Assembly (NCBI GenBank): GCA_020830965.2
Contig: JACCFC020000002.1
Location: 1-64,000, forward strand
Direction: 5' to 3'
Length of the DNA stretch: 64,000 nt
Source: Neisseriaceae bacterium TC5R-5
Lineage (GTDB): Bacteria; Pseudomonadota; Gammaproteobacteria; Burkholderiales; Chromobacteriaceae
Shown: positions 54,423-63,924 of the stretch, piece after piece
Layout of the letters: every line of letters begins with the position of its first letter
Numbering within the stretch: position 1 is the stretch's first letter
The notes under the pieces: model-generated
Database searches by the model: none
Told to the model about the DNA's origin: nothing
What the model saw: the letters and a program-made list of their open reading frames with translations, nothing else
Made by a program: the position numbers and the translations under genes

Positions 54423-54989
54423 ATGACTTATCAAACACACCCTTCCGCCATTATCGATGAAGGTGCTCAGATTGGGGCCGGTACTCGCGTTTGGCATTGG
54501 GTTCATATTTGTAGCGGCGCTCAGATCGGTGAGCATTGCTCCTTCGGCCAGAACGTATTTGTCGGTAATGATGTGCTGATCGGCAATAATGTGAAGGTGC
54601 AAAACAATGTCTCCATCTATGATGCAGTCACCTTAGAAGATGATGTGTTTTGTGGCCCATCTATGGTGTTTACCAATGTTAATAATCCGCGCAGCCATGT
54701 GGTGCGCAAGCATGAATATCGCCGCACCATTATCAAAAAAGGGGCATCCATTGGCGCCAATGCCACCGTGGTATGTGGCCACACCGTCGGTGAACATGCC
54801 TTTATCGGCGCGGGGGCAGTAGTGACACGTGATGTTCCACCCTATGCAGTCATGGTGGGCGCACCGGCACGGCGCATTGGCTGGATGTGCTCCTGTGGCG
54901 AGCGTTTGTCCAATGAGATTGCCAATCAGGCCTGCGCTGCTTGTGGCGTACAATACGAGATCGGTGGCAATCACTGTTCGCTGCTGTAA
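54423..54989 (+). CDS. wbpD: UDP-2-acetamido-3-amino-2,3-dideoxyglucuronate N-acetyltransferase (WbpD type)
   Basis: WbpD adds the second acetyl group, giving UDP-2,3-diacetamido-2,3-dideoxyglucuronic acid. The 188-residue protein is a left-handed beta-helix acyltransferase: hexapeptide repeats run through most of it ([20 protein letters not shown], then [45 protein letters not shown]). A C-terminal Cys-rich tail (CSCGERL ... CAACG) is typical of WbpD relatives. It lies between wbpB and wbpE. Confidence 0.9.
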   Translation: MTYQTHPSAIIDEGAQIGAGTRVWHWVHICSGAQIGEHCSFGQNVFVGNDVLIGNNVKVQNNVSIYDAVTLEDDVFCGPSMVFTNVNNPRSHVVRKHEYRRTIIKKGASIGANATVVCGHTVGEHAFIGAGAVVTRDVPPYAVMVGAPARRIGWMCSCGERLSNEIANQACAACGVQYEIGGNHCSLL

Positions 54990-55083
54990 GGCTTCTTATT
55001 TTTTGGCCAGCCGAACCCTCGTGCATCGGTAATCAACCACCAGTGCTCCGGGCTTGGCGCGGCAATAACCGACCTATCCTCCC

Positions 55084-56181
55084 ATGACCATTCAATTCAT
55101 CGATTTAAAAGCACAATATCAGCATCTTAAACCAGCCATCGACGCCCGCATTCACGCGGTGTTGGAGCATGGTCAGTACATCATGGGGCCGGAGGTGAAA
55201 GAGCTGGAGCAGCAGTTGGCCAACTATACCGGTGCCAAACACGCGATTGGTGTCAGTGATGGTACCAAGGCTTTATTGATTGCGATGATGGCGCTGGGTA
55301 TCAGTGCTGGCGACGAGGTGATTACGACACCATTTACTTTTATTGCCACCGGCGAAATGATTGCGCTCTTGGGGGCCAAGCCGGTGTTTGTCGATATTGA
55401 CCCACGCAGCTACAACCTAGACCCCAGTTTGCTGGAGGCGGCAATCACGCCACGCACCCGTGCCATCATGCCGGTAAGCCTGTATGGACAATGCGCTGAT
55501 TTCACCGCCATCAATGCCATTGCCGCCCGTCATGGGCTGGCGGTGATTGAAGATGGCGCACAAAGTTTTGGTGCCAGTCAGCATGGCAAAAAGTCTAATA
55601 ATTTATCCACCATAGGCTGTACCAGCTTCTTCCCTTCCAAGCCCTTGGGTTGCTATGGCGATGGCGGCGCTTGCTTTACCAGTGACGACGCGCTGGCCAA
55701 GAAAATGCGCGAGATTCGCACCCATGGGCAGGATAGGCGCTACCACCACCCGATAATCGGCATCAATGGTCGTCTGGATACGCTACAAGCCGCCGTTCTG
55801 CTAGCCAAATTCCCTTCATTCCCTGCCGAGGTAACAGCACGCGCGCGCATCGGGGCTCGTTATAGCGAGTTGTTACAAGACGTGGTACGTGTGCCGGTGA
55901 TAAGCACAGGCAATAGCCATGTCTATGCACAGTACACGGTGGAAGTAGCGCAGCGCGATGCCGTACAGGCGGCTCTCAGCGAGCAGGGTATTCCTAGCGC
56001 CGTGCACTATCCGATTCCACTGCATTTGCAGCCGGCTTTTGCTTATCTGGGCTTGGGCGTCGGCAGCTTCCCGCAGGCCGAGGCTGCTGCCAAGCGGGTA
56101 ATGAGTTTGCCCATGCATCCATTCCTGGATGAAGCAACACAGGATACGATAGTCGCGGCTCTCAAGCAGGCCTTGCGCTAG
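55084..56181 (+). CDS. wbpE: UDP-2-acetamido-3-oxo-glucuronate aminotransferase (WbpE type, DegT family)
   Basis: WbpE installs the C3 amino group by PLP-dependent transamination from glutamate. The 365 residues have MTIQFIDLKAQYQHLKPAID at the start, GVSDGTKALLIAM near 56, EDGAQSFGA near 157 and the PLP Lys in SFFPSKPLGCYGDGG (about 185), all DegT/DnrJ/EryC1 marks. With wbpA, wbpB and wbpD it completes the UDP-diacetamido-glucuronate route. No WbpI epimerase is in the window, so the gluco sugar may be the end product here. Confidence 0.9.
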   Translation: MTIQFIDLKAQYQHLKPAIDARIHAVLEHGQYIMGPEVKELEQQLANYTGAKHAIGVSDGTKALLIAMMALGISAGDEVITTPFTFIATGEMIALLGAKPVFVDIDPRSYNLDPSLLEAAITPRTRAIMPVSLYGQCADFTAINAIAARHGLAVIEDGAQSFGASQHGKKSNNLSTIGCTSFFPSKPLGCYGDGGACFTSDDALAKKMREIRTHGQDRRYHHPIIGINGRLDTLQAAVLLAKFPSFPAEVTARARIGARYSELLQDVVRVPVISTGNSHVYAQYTVEVAQRDAVQAALSEQGIPSAVHYPIPLHLQPAFAYLGLGVGSFPQAEAAAKRVMSLPMHPFLDEATQDTIVAALKQALR

Positions 56182-56182
56182 C

Positions 56183-57457
56183 GTGCGGGTAGCAGGATGG
56201 CGTTTGCCGCTGGCCAAGAGTGCTTTTTTGCGCCACATCCTTACCCTGCTTAGTGGTGCAGCAGTCGCCCAACTGATTCCCTTACTGGTTTCACCCTTAC
56301 TCACCCGCTGGTACAGCCCGACAGATGTCGGTTTGCAAGCAGTTTATTTGTCATGGCTGTCCAGCCTGGCGGTACTGGCCACTGCGCGCTATGAAATGGC
56401 GATTGTGCTGCCAGCCGAAGCTGAGCGCGCCAGTAATTTGATGGCCTTGTCACTCGGCATCGCTTGCGCTTGTGCGCTGCTATTAGTGGTCTTGCTACTG
56501 TTGATCGATACTCAGGCCCTGGCACAACAGTTGGGGGCGGTGGGGCTGGCTCCCTGGTTGTGGCTATTACCCTTATCTTTGTTATTGGCCGGAGCCATGC
56601 AGGCATGGAGCAATTGGAACAACCGTCAGCGACATTATCGCGCCAATGCACAGGGGCGCATGGCACAGGCATTCAGCACCGCAGCCGTCCAATTAACTGG
56701 TGGTTGGCTGGGGGCCGGTTCTGCCGGTTTGATTTTGGGGCAGCTAGCCGGACAGCTCGGTTCTTTGGCGGCACAAATCTGGCAGGATGTTAAAACCCGC
56801 TTTGCCTGGTGGCCGCAAGTCAGCCGTGCCGGTATGCGTGAGGTGGCCATCGCCTATCAGGAGTTTCCGAAAATCAATACACCGCATGCCTTAAGCACTG
56901 CGCTGCTGGAGGCTGCCACCTTATTATTGCTGGCACGTTTGGCCGGTGCTGCCGCCGTCGGCTATTACGGTTTGATGATGCGGGTCTTGAAGCTACCGGC
57001 CGCGCTAATTGGTCAGGCGGTGGCACAAGTGGCTTACCGTGAGTTGGCCGAGGCCCGACAACAGCAGCAGCTATTACAGCCGATTCTACGCAAGATGATG
57101 TTGCTGCTGTGTGCACTGGCCCTGCCGCCGTTTATCCTGATGCAAATAGCAGGCGAGCCTTTGTTTGCCTGGGTGTTCGGCCAGCAATGGGCCACGGCTG
57201 GGCGCTATGCTCAGGCGATGTCTTTATATATTCTGCTGCACTTTATCGCTTCACCCTTGGGCATGGTGCCCTTGGTGATCAATCGACAACGCAGTGCTTT
57301 CTTATGGTCTTTGCTGCACGCGCTACTGTTGTTGGGATGTTTAGCGCTAGGCTTCAGTGTGGGCTTGCCATTAGAGAAGACTTTACAGTGGATATCGCTA
57401 GTGTTTGCCGCTTACTTTCTCAGTTACTTTATTTGGCTGTATAGGGCGTCCCGATGA
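56183..57457 (+). CDS. Wzx-type polysaccharide/oligosaccharide flippase
   Basis: This 424-residue membrane protein with about twelve helices belongs to the polysaccharide biosynthesis (MATE-like) flippases, moving lipid-linked glycans across the inner membrane. The N-terminal LLSGAAVAQLIPLLVSPLLTRWYSPTDVG is characteristic. It starts with GTG one base after the wbpE stop, with no separate ribosome site, so it is translationally coupled. Its stop overlaps the next gene by four bases. Confidence 0.87.
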   Translation: MRVAGWRLPLAKSAFLRHILTLLSGAAVAQLIPLLVSPLLTRWYSPTDVGLQAVYLSWLSSLAVLATARYEMAIVLPAEAERASNLMALSLGIACACALLLVVLLLLIDTQALAQQLGAVGLAPWLWLLPLSLLLAGAMQAWSNWNNRQRHYRANAQGRMAQAFSTAAVQLTGGWLGAGSAGLILGQLAGQLGSLAAQIWQDVKTRFAWWPQVSRAGMREVAIAYQEFPKINTPHALSTALLEAATLLLLARLAGAAAVGYYGLMMRVLKLPAALIGQAVAQVAYRELAEARQQQQLLQPILRKMMLLLCALALPPFILMQIAGEPLFAWVFGQQWATAGRYAQAMSLYILLHFIASPLGMVPLVINRQRSAFLWSLLHALLLLGCLALGFSVGLPLEKTLQWISLVFAAYFLSYFIWLYRASR

Positions 57458-58035
57458 GCTGGCTTTCTTTCTTAAAACGTCTGCGTTATCGACTATCGGC
57501 CTGGGTGCAGCCGCGCATGTTATATGGTTTTAGTCGCGGCGATGGCGCTTATCTGTCGCGTACGCGCGTTTCCAATATGACCCGTATCGAACATCCGGAC
57601 AAATTGATGGTTGCGGATAATGTCTATATCGGCCATTTCAATATGATTGATGCATCCGGTGGTTTGCAAATAGGTGAAGGCTGCCAGATCACCAATTACG
57701 TGTCAGTGTTAACTCATTCCAGCCATGTTGCTATCCGGCTTTATGGTGCCGAGTATCTGAAGCAGCAACAGCACATTGGCTATCTGCGCAAAGCCAGCAG
57801 CCTGGGCGCTTATTGTTTCATCGGCCCGCATTCGGTGTTGATGCCGGGCGTGGCGCTGGGCAAGGGCAGCTTGGTTTCGGCCTATAGTTATGTGGCAGCG
57901 GGTCACTATCCCGACTTTGCCATTCTGTCGGGCAACCCGGCACAAGTGACTGGGGATACTCGCCAACTGGATGCCCGCTGGCTGGCTGAACACCCGGAAC
58001 TATTAGCTTTTTATGAGGCATGGGCTCATGGCTGA
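57454..58035 (+). CDS. Left-handed beta-helix acyltransferase
   Basis: This 193-residue protein of the LacA/WbbJ/NodL group carries hexapeptide repeats (MVADNVYIGHFNMIDASGGLQIGEGCQITNYV; LGAYCFIGPHSVLMPGVALGKGSLV) with a His (THSSH) likely to be catalytic. It probably acetylates a sugar of the surface glycan. It overlaps both neighbours, placing it firmly in the glycan operon. Donor and acceptor are unknown. Confidence 0.82.
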   Translation: MSWLSFLKRLRYRLSAWVQPRMLYGFSRGDGAYLSRTRVSNMTRIEHPDKLMVADNVYIGHFNMIDASGGLQIGEGCQITNYVSVLTHSSHVAIRLYGAEYLKQQQHIGYLRKASSLGAYCFIGPHSVLMPGVALGKGSLVSAYSYVAAGHYPDFAILSGNPAQVTGDTRQLDARWLAEHPELLAFYEAWAHG

Positions 58036-59104
58036 ATCTATTCAGAAAGTCCTGATTGTCGGTTCCGCTTCGGTGCATACCTGGCGCTATCTGAACGGCA
58101 TCGCTCCGCATGTGGCTGAGCTTTACCTGGCCAGCAATGAAGGGCCGTCGCCAGAACAACGGCCGCCGAACCTTGTCGCTAGCCTGTGTGTAGATTTCCG
58201 CTTAACTGCACTGCGTACCGCCACAATATTGCGTTCCTGGATAGAGCAGATCGAACCACAGCTGATTCACATCCACCAGGCTAATAGCGTCGCCTGGCAC
58301 ACCTGCCGGGCAGCAAGCAGTATGGGCATTCCTATCCTGCTCACGACCTGGGGTTCGGATGTATTGCTGTTACCGCAGCGCAGTTGGCTGATGCGCCAGT
58401 TGGTGCGCAGTAATTTACTGGCAGCCGATGCCATCACCGCTGACTCGCTCTATTTGGCAGCCAAAGTGCGTGAATTAGCAGGAGAAGTCTGCCAGATTCA
58501 CCTGTTGAACTACGGCATAGACAGTCTGCCTGTCCATACACCAGTTAGTAACAAGCCATACAAAGTGCTGTCCTGCCGTCTGCACAAACCGTTATACCGT
58601 ATCGACGCTATTCTGCATGCTTGGCAACGGGTGGAGTTAAGTGAGCAGTTTGCCCACTGGAGCCTCACAATTGCAGCGAACGGCAGCGAAACTGCTGCTT
58701 TGCAACAATTAGCAGCGGCGCTGCAGTTGCGGCGGGTCACTTTTACCGGCTTTGTCAGCAGTCAAGCTTTGGCTGAGCTCTATGCTGAGTCTCGTGTGTT
58801 TGTCAGTGTCCCGACATCCGACGCCACCAGCATCAGCCTGCTGGAAGCCCTAGGCCATGGCTGCCTACCCTTGCTGTCTAATTTGCCGGCTAATGGTGAA
58901 TGGGTGATTGATGGTTTAAATGGCTGCATTGCCGAGGACATTCACCGCTTGGATGACGATCTATTACGCAGCATAGCCTTGGCGAGTGACGATACCCATC
59001 TACAACAGATAGCCGATACTAATCGCGAACTGGTTACGCAGAAGGCGTTACATCAGAACAATATGGCACGCTTTGCTGAACTCTATCGGGAGCTGGTGCA
59101 ATAG
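58028..59104 (+). CDS. Glycosyltransferase, GT4-like
   Basis: This ~358-residue GT-B-fold enzyme probably adds a sugar to the lipid-linked glycan at the cytoplasmic face. The N-terminal half has GSASVHTWRYLNGIAPH, and HIHQANSVAWHTCRAA near 85. The C-terminal donor domain has FVSVPTSDATSISLLEALGHGCLPLLSNLPANGEWV near 255-290, with the Glu of the family's EX7E-like motif. The ATG at 58028 follows GAGG; an ATG 15 bases upstream is possible. It is the last gene of the operon and the only recognisable glycosyltransferase in it. Confidence 0.85.
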   Translation: MAESIQKVLIVGSASVHTWRYLNGIAPHVAELYLASNEGPSPEQRPPNLVASLCVDFRLTALRTATILRSWIEQIEPQLIHIHQANSVAWHTCRAASSMGIPILLTTWGSDVLLLPQRSWLMRQLVRSNLLAADAITADSLYLAAKVRELAGEVCQIHLLNYGIDSLPVHTPVSNKPYKVLSCRLHKPLYRIDAILHAWQRVELSEQFAHWSLTIAANGSETAALQQLAAALQLRRVTFTGFVSSQALAELYAESRVFVSVPTSDATSISLLEALGHGCLPLLSNLPANGEWVIDGLNGCIAEDIHRLDDDLLRSIALASDDTHLQQIADTNRELVTQKALHQNNMARFAELYRELVQ

Positions 59105-59228
59105 AGTTACTGCCGCAGTCATAACTAAAAACTATCAAACGGATTTGATATATAAATTTTAAAAATATCGCATTTGACTCGATAATGGCCGCTCTTCTTC
59201 CTAATAAGCTAAAAGAGAAAGAGCCTCT

Positions 59229-60761
59229 ATGCGACCTTTATCACCGTTTGTTTCCCGCCCATTGCTCGCCCTGAGCCTAATCGTGAGCAGCAGCTTCGGC
59301 CAAGCCGCCACCTTAACCCAAGATAACGGCGCACCGGTCGGTGACAACCAGAATAGCCAAACGGCAGGTCCTAGTGGCCCTACTCTATTACAAGACATTC
59401 AGTTGCTGCAGAAGCTGCAGCGCTTTGACCGAGAACGCATTCCCGAACGAGTCGTCCACGCTCGTGGAGCAGGTGCGGAAGGGGTATTTGTATCAAGCGA
59501 AGGCTTGGCTGATGTCAGCCGTGCCATGGTTTTTCAAAAGGGTAAGCAAACCCCGGTGTTTGTCCGTTTCTCTACCGTGATCGGCAGCCGAGGCGCACCG
59601 GAAACCGATCGTGATCCGCGCGGGTTTGCCACCAAGTTTTATACTGAGCAAGGCAACTGGGATTTGGTAGGTAACAATCTGCCCGTGTTTTTTATCCGGG
59701 ATGCGATCAAATTTCCAGACATGGTCCATTCCCTGAAACCCGACCCGGTCACCAATGCGCAAGATCCTAATCGCTATTTCGATTTCTTCTCGCATATCCC
59801 AGAATCCACGCATATGCTGACCCGTCTGTTCTCCAACTACGGCACCCCCGCCAGCTATCGCGAGATGAATGGCAGCAGCGTACACGCATTGAAACTGCTC
59901 AGCGCTGATGGTCGTTACCAATACGCCAAGTTCAGTTGGAAATCCCGTCAAGGTGAGCGCAATCTACGTGCCAATGAACTACCAGCCCTGCAGGGTAAGT
60001 CCGTTGGTCACGCCACGGCTGACCTGGTTCAAGCCATCACCGATAAGCGTTACCCTGCCTGGGACTTATATGTACAACTGATCAAGCCGGAAGACATGAA
60101 CCGCTTTGAATTCAATCCGCTTGACCCGACTAAGGTCTGGAGCAATATTGCAGAGCGCAAAGTCGGCACCATGACGCTGAACAAGATACCGGCTAACTTT
60201 TTTGAGGCCACTGAACAGGTAGCGATGTCACCAGCCAATTTGGTACCCGGGATTGAAGCCTCTGAGGATAAGCTGCTGCAAGGTCGTCTATTTTCTTATC
60301 TAGACACACAGACCCACCGGGTAGGCACCAACTTTCAAGCACTGCCGGTTAATCGCCCACGCGTAGCTGTCGCCAATAACAATCAGGACGGCGCGCAAAA
60401 TGCTTCAGGCCGTCAGGGAGGCATCAATTACGAGCCGAGCCGTTTGGCGGGCCTCAAGCAAGATCCACAATTCCGTGCCAGCCAATTACCGCTACAGGGC
60501 AGCACACAGCAGGCAGCCATCAGCAAGACATTAAACTTCAAACAGGCGGGTGAGTTTTATCGTTCACTCAGTACCCAGGAACAGGCGGATCTGATTCGCA
60601 ACCTGGCAGGAGATCTGGTTCAGGTACGCAATCTGGAAACCCGCGACACCATGTTGTCACATTTCTACAAGGCGGACGCAGAATACGGCACCCGCCTTGC
60701 ACAAGCATTGCAAGTGAACATCAGCACCATCCAGCAACGGGCAAGTCTGTTAAAAGAGTAA
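59229..60761 (+). CDS. katB: Exported monofunctional heme catalase (KatB type)
   Basis: This 510-residue catalase differs from most by a signal peptide (cleavage near FGQAA, about residue 26), so it should act in the periplasm, like KatB of Pseudomonas. The catalytic His is in ERVVHARGAGAEG (about 77), the distal Asn in DLVGNNLPVFFIRD, and the heme-ligand Tyr in RLFSYLDTQTHRVG (about 358). RFSTVIGSRGAPETDRDPRGFATKFYT is the conserved signature. It stands alone between the glycan operon and a shared terminator. Confidence 0.94.
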   Translation: MRPLSPFVSRPLLALSLIVSSSFGQAATLTQDNGAPVGDNQNSQTAGPSGPTLLQDIQLLQKLQRFDRERIPERVVHARGAGAEGVFVSSEGLADVSRAMVFQKGKQTPVFVRFSTVIGSRGAPETDRDPRGFATKFYTEQGNWDLVGNNLPVFFIRDAIKFPDMVHSLKPDPVTNAQDPNRYFDFFSHIPESTHMLTRLFSNYGTPASYREMNGSSVHALKLLSADGRYQYAKFSWKSRQGERNLRANELPALQGKSVGHATADLVQAITDKRYPAWDLYVQLIKPEDMNRFEFNPLDPTKVWSNIAERKVGTMTLNKIPANFFEATEQVAMSPANLVPGIEASEDKLLQGRLFSYLDTQTHRVGTNFQALPVNRPRVAVANNNQDGAQNASGRQGGINYEPSRLAGLKQDPQFRASQLPLQGSTQQAAISKTLNFKQAGEFYRSLSTQEQADLIRNLAGDLVQVRNLETRDTMLSHFYKADAEYGTRLAQALQVNISTIQQRASLLKE

Positions 60762-60785
60762 TAAGCGAGTAAAGCCTGGGTATTA

Positions 60786-60815
60786 AAAAAGGCCGGGAAT
60801 TTACCCGGCCTTTTT
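60786..60815. terminator. Bidirectional terminator (katB / mlaA)
   Basis: AAAAAGGCCGGG and CCCGGCCTTTTT form a strong stem with a 6-base loop between convergent genes, with T-runs on both strands. Confidence 0.92.
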
Positions 60816-60830
60816 CTTATACAACTTTCG

Positions 60831-61637
60831 TTATTGTGCTGCCGAAGCCACCGGCTTGCCCGGCAGAGTAGTCTTGCTCGCCGGCTCAGCGGGGGAGTTG
60901 ATGAGTTCATCCAGATTGATATCATTAGCGCCCAAGCCAGTAGGGTCCGGCAAACCCAGACGCTTTGCCCGTAATTGCATAAAAGCATCGCGTGTATAAG
61001 CATAAGGATCTACTGCGGCAGTATCGACCATATTGCCCACATCCAGATACCGTGCTCTAAACTCAATGGCAGAGAGTCCATATACCGCAATCGCTTCATT
61101 TCTATTGCTGTACAAAATTTCTTCCGGACGCGGAGCAACCATAGTGACGACTTGGCCGGAACCATCGCGTACAGTGGATGGACCAAACAATGGCATCACA
61201 AAATAATTACTGTCATGCCAACCCCAAGTTGCGAAGGTATCACCCAGAGTATTTTTATTATTTTTTAGTCCCGCCTGGCTAGCAATATCAATGAAACCAA
61301 ACAAACCAAAACCAGTATTCATCACCACCCGCATCAAATCATTGAGCGCCTTTTCCGGCTCAGCTCGCAGAGCATTCGATGCCATGCTGTATACATCTTT
61401 GAAGTTATCGAAAAAATTGCTAATTCCGGTTTGTACCGGTGAAGGCGTAATAGCCTTATAACCTTGGGCTACCGGTTTAAGCACATAGCGATCAGCCGTA
61501 TCATTGATTTGATACATCACACGATTATAGGGTTCAAAGCGGTCATACGGCACACTGGGGTTACTGGCGCAGCCACTCAAACAGAGTGCGACCATGATCG
61601 TTGTAGGTAATAAATGCCGGCACGCCATGGTCATCAT
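60831..61637 (-). CDS. mlaA: Outer-membrane lipoprotein MlaA (VacJ)
   Basis: MlaA removes misplaced phospholipids from the outer leaflet of the outer membrane and passes them to MlaC. The 268 residues start with a lipoprotein signal (lipobox LSGC, Cys about 23), followed by the family's YDRFEPYNRVMYQINDTADRYVLKPVAQGY and an intact NNLMRV-like NDLMRVVMNTGFGLFGFIDIA core. The first ATG overlaps the mlaB stop (ATGA); two more in-frame ATGs follow closely. It is the last gene of the mla operon. Confidence 0.94.
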   Translation of the reverse strand: MMTMACRHLLPTTIMVALCLSGCASNPSVPYDRFEPYNRVMYQINDTADRYVLKPVAQGYKAITPSPVQTGISNFFDNFKDVYSMASNALRAEPEKALNDLMRVVMNTGFGLFGFIDIASQAGLKNNKNTLGDTFATWGWHDSNYFVMPLFGPSTVRDGSGQVVTMVAPRPEEILYSNRNEAIAVYGLSAIEFRARYLDVGNMVDTAAVDPYAYTRDAFMQLRAKRLGLPDPTGLGANDINLDELINSPAEPASKTTLPGKPVASAAQ

Positions 61638-61933
61638 TCTCCAGTAGAAGCGGGAAACAGGGGAGTCATCGAATAGAGCTCTAACAAACCGTACAAACCT
61701 GTTGGCCAGTGCTTCACCATCAGGGTATGGCCTGCGGCAATAGCCGTTCGTTTTACAGCCAATAGCAGCGCCAACGCCGCAGAGTCTGCGGCCTCAACAG
61801 CCGACAGATCAATAGTGAGACTTTCTGCTGCCGCCAGATCAGTCAACGAGGACAATAAGGTCGCACAACTGTCCATATTTAGTGTGCCAACCAGGCTGGT
61901 CTGACCTGGCGCAGAATGCAGCAACTTAACCAT
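61634..61933 (-). CDS. mlaB: STAS-domain protein MlaB
   Basis: A 99-residue single STAS domain (LTIDLSAVEAADSAALALLLAVKRTA) that binds the MlaF ATPase in the MlaFEDB complex. It overlaps mlaC by 8 bases and mlaA by 4. Confidence 0.9.
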   Translation of the reverse strand: MVKLLHSAPGQTSLVGTLNMDSCATLLSSLTDLAAAESLTIDLSAVEAADSAALALLLAVKRTAIAAGHTLMVKHWPTGLYGLLELYSMTPLFPASTGE

Positions 61934-62564
61934 GGCTCTTGGCTATACCAACCGAAGAGGAACTGCCGTTTTTCTCTTGCAGCATTTTGACCAATCCATC
62001 TACGCCATTCTTACGAATTTCTTCGTTAAAAGTATTGCGATAAACGGTAACCAAACTGGCCCCTTCCACACTCACATTATAAACTCTCCAACCTTGCGGC
62101 GTTTTTGAAAGCGAGTAATCCACCGATACTGGGTTAGGGTTATTGGGCAAAGTAACCGTCGATTTAACCGTAGCTTCACGATTATCATTGCTCATTACCG
62201 GATTGGGCTTAATGTCAATCTGTGCGGCTTTGAAACGTGTCATCGTAGATGAGTAGGTCTGTACCAACAAGGTTTGGAACTGCTGGGTTAGTTGAGCACG
62301 TTGTTCAGCTGTAGCCTGACGCCAGCCTAAACCAACAGCTAATGCCGTCATACGCTGAAAATCAAATAACGGTATCGCGGCACTTTCTACCTGCTGACGA
62401 ATCTGTCTGGTGTTCTTGCCATTGTCCTGTTTCAAGATCTCAAGGATTTGACGCGAATTTTCCTTGATAAAGTCAGCAGGGCCATCATTAGCAGCCAACG
62501 CCAGAGCAGATAAGCCGAATAACAAACAGCCCAAGGCAAATAATTTCTTTATCACTTTTATCAT
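61926..62564 (-). CDS. mlaC: Periplasmic phospholipid-binding protein MlaC
   Basis: MlaC shuttles phospholipids across the periplasm between MlaA at the outer membrane and MlaD at the inner membrane. The 212 residues include a signal peptide (cleavage near ALALAAN, about residue 24) and the MlaC/Ttg2D domain with DFQRMTALAVGLGWRQATAEQRAQL and VDYSLSKTPQGWRVYNVSVEGASLV. A 98-base gap separates it from mlaD; overlap with mlaB follows. Confidence 0.93.
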   Translation of the reverse strand: MIKVIKKLFALGCLLFGLSALALAANDGPADFIKENSRQILEILKQDNGKNTRQIRQQVESAAIPLFDFQRMTALAVGLGWRQATAEQRAQLTQQFQTLLVQTYSSTMTRFKAAQIDIKPNPVMSNDNREATVKSTVTLPNNPNPVSVDYSLSKTPQGWRVYNVSVEGASLVTVYRNTFNEEIRKNGVDGLVKMLQEKNGSSSSVGIAKSHG

Positions 62565-62662
62565 CCATCCGTAAAATTAAGGTGACCTAGACAGGCCGAT
62601 AATCGATGCCATATTTATTTCGATGCTCATAACTTCGAGCTTTCCCCATGCTATGCACGCTA

Positions 62663-63127
62663 TTAGTTTGCGCCTTTGTTAGTAAATCCAGTCATGAATC
62701 TACCAATTAATTGTTCCAGCACCATGGCAGAAGAGGTAATAGCAATCGAATCGCCAGGGCGCAGTGTATTTTCCGAGCCACCCTGCAACAGGCCGATGTA
62801 CTGCTCACCTAACAAACCCGCCGTCAAAATAGAGGCGCTAGCATCTTCACTGATCGGATAAGCTTTTTCTATCGTTAAAGTAACGCGTGCGCGATAGGTT
62901 TTAGGGTCTAACCTAATATCACTCACCCTACCAATAACCACCCCAGCTTCTTTAACCGGCGCTTTAACTTTCAGACTACCAACGTTGTCAAAATCGGCAT
63001 ATAGCGTATAGGTTTGTGAAGCATGTTGTGGGGTCAGATTTGCCACTTTCAAGGCAAGAAAAGTCAGCGCGGCCAATCCCAATGCAACAAAAATACCAAC
63101 CCATAAATCAATAGTAGAGCGTTTCAT
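62663..63127 (-). CDS. mlaD: MCE-domain protein MlaD
   Basis: A 154-residue inner-membrane anchored protein: one N-terminal helix (about 8-27) and an MCE domain (ADFDNVGSLKVKAPVKEAGVVIGRVSDI), ending in the short helix tail that forms the hydrophobic pore of the MlaD hexamer. It follows mlaE after 11 bases. Confidence 0.94.
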   Translation of the reverse strand: MKRSTIDLWVGIFVALGLAALTFLALKVANLTPQHASQTYTLYADFDNVGSLKVKAPVKEAGVVIGRVSDIRLDPKTYRARVTLTIEKAYPISEDASASILTAGLLGEQYIGLLQGGSENTLRPGDSIAITSSAMVLEQLIGRFMTGFTNKGAN

Positions 63128-63138
63128 GCAAGTTCTTC

Positions 63139-63924
63139 CTAAAACATAAAGGCTGTCAGGATAAAGTCCAGAGCCAGAATTACTAGAGCCGAAGTCACTA
63201 CTGTGCGAGTAGTCGCAGCGGACACACCCGCTGCGGTTGGCGTAGCGTCATAACCCTCAAATACCGCTATCAGCGTAATCGCTATCCCAAAGAACAGGCT
63301 TTTAATCACACCGTTGACGACATCATTATGCCAATCTACATTGGCCTGCATTTGCGACCAAAACGTGCCGCTATCCAGCCCTATCATCACCACTCCAACC
63401 AGATAGCCACCGATAATACCGAGCATATTGAACAGCGCAGCCAAAATCGGCATGGAAATCACACCCGCCCAGAAGCGTGGGGCAATCACCCTGGCAATCG
63501 GATTGACTGCCATGACGCTCATCGCATCCAGTTGCTCAGTCGTTTTCATCAAGCCAATTTCGGCAGTCATCGCGCTACCAGCCCGGCTGGCAAACAATAA
63601 AGCCGCCAATACAGGGCCAAGCTCTCGCAATAAGGCCAACGCCACCATCGCGCCCAAGGCATCGGATGAGCCAAATTTGGCCAATGTGGTATAGCCTTGC
63701 AAGCCAAGCACCATACCAACGAACAAACCCGAGACCGAAACGATGATCAGCGACATCACCCCGGCAAAATAAATCTCCCGAATGGTCAACCGCAGCCGCA
63801 ACAAACTTTGGCCACTATTTAGTAAAATAGCCACCAGAAAACGACAGATAAAACCCAAACGCCAAACCGCGTTAATACTGATATGACCAAGACGCCGTAA
63901 CGGCGACGCAACAAAATCAAACAT
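63139..63924 (-). CDS. mlaE: Phospholipid ABC transporter permease MlaE
   Basis: This 261-residue permease has about five membrane segments and the MlaE/YrbE marks RELGPVLAALLFASRAGSAMTAEIGLMKTTEQLDAMSVMAVNPI (about 95-138) and GYDATPTAAGVSAATTRTVV near the end. It forms the membrane core of MlaFEDB. Its ATG overlaps the mlaF stop. Confidence 0.95.
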   Translation of the reverse strand: MFDFVASPLRRLGHISINAVWRLGFICRFLVAILLNSGQSLLRLRLTIREIYFAGVMSLIIVSVSGLFVGMVLGLQGYTTLAKFGSSDALGAMVALALLRELGPVLAALLFASRAGSAMTAEIGLMKTTEQLDAMSVMAVNPIARVIAPRFWAGVISMPILAALFNMLGIIGGYLVGVVMIGLDSGTFWSQMQANVDWHNDVVNGVIKSLFFGIAITLIAVFEGYDATPTAAGVSAATTRTVVTSALVILALDFILTAFMF

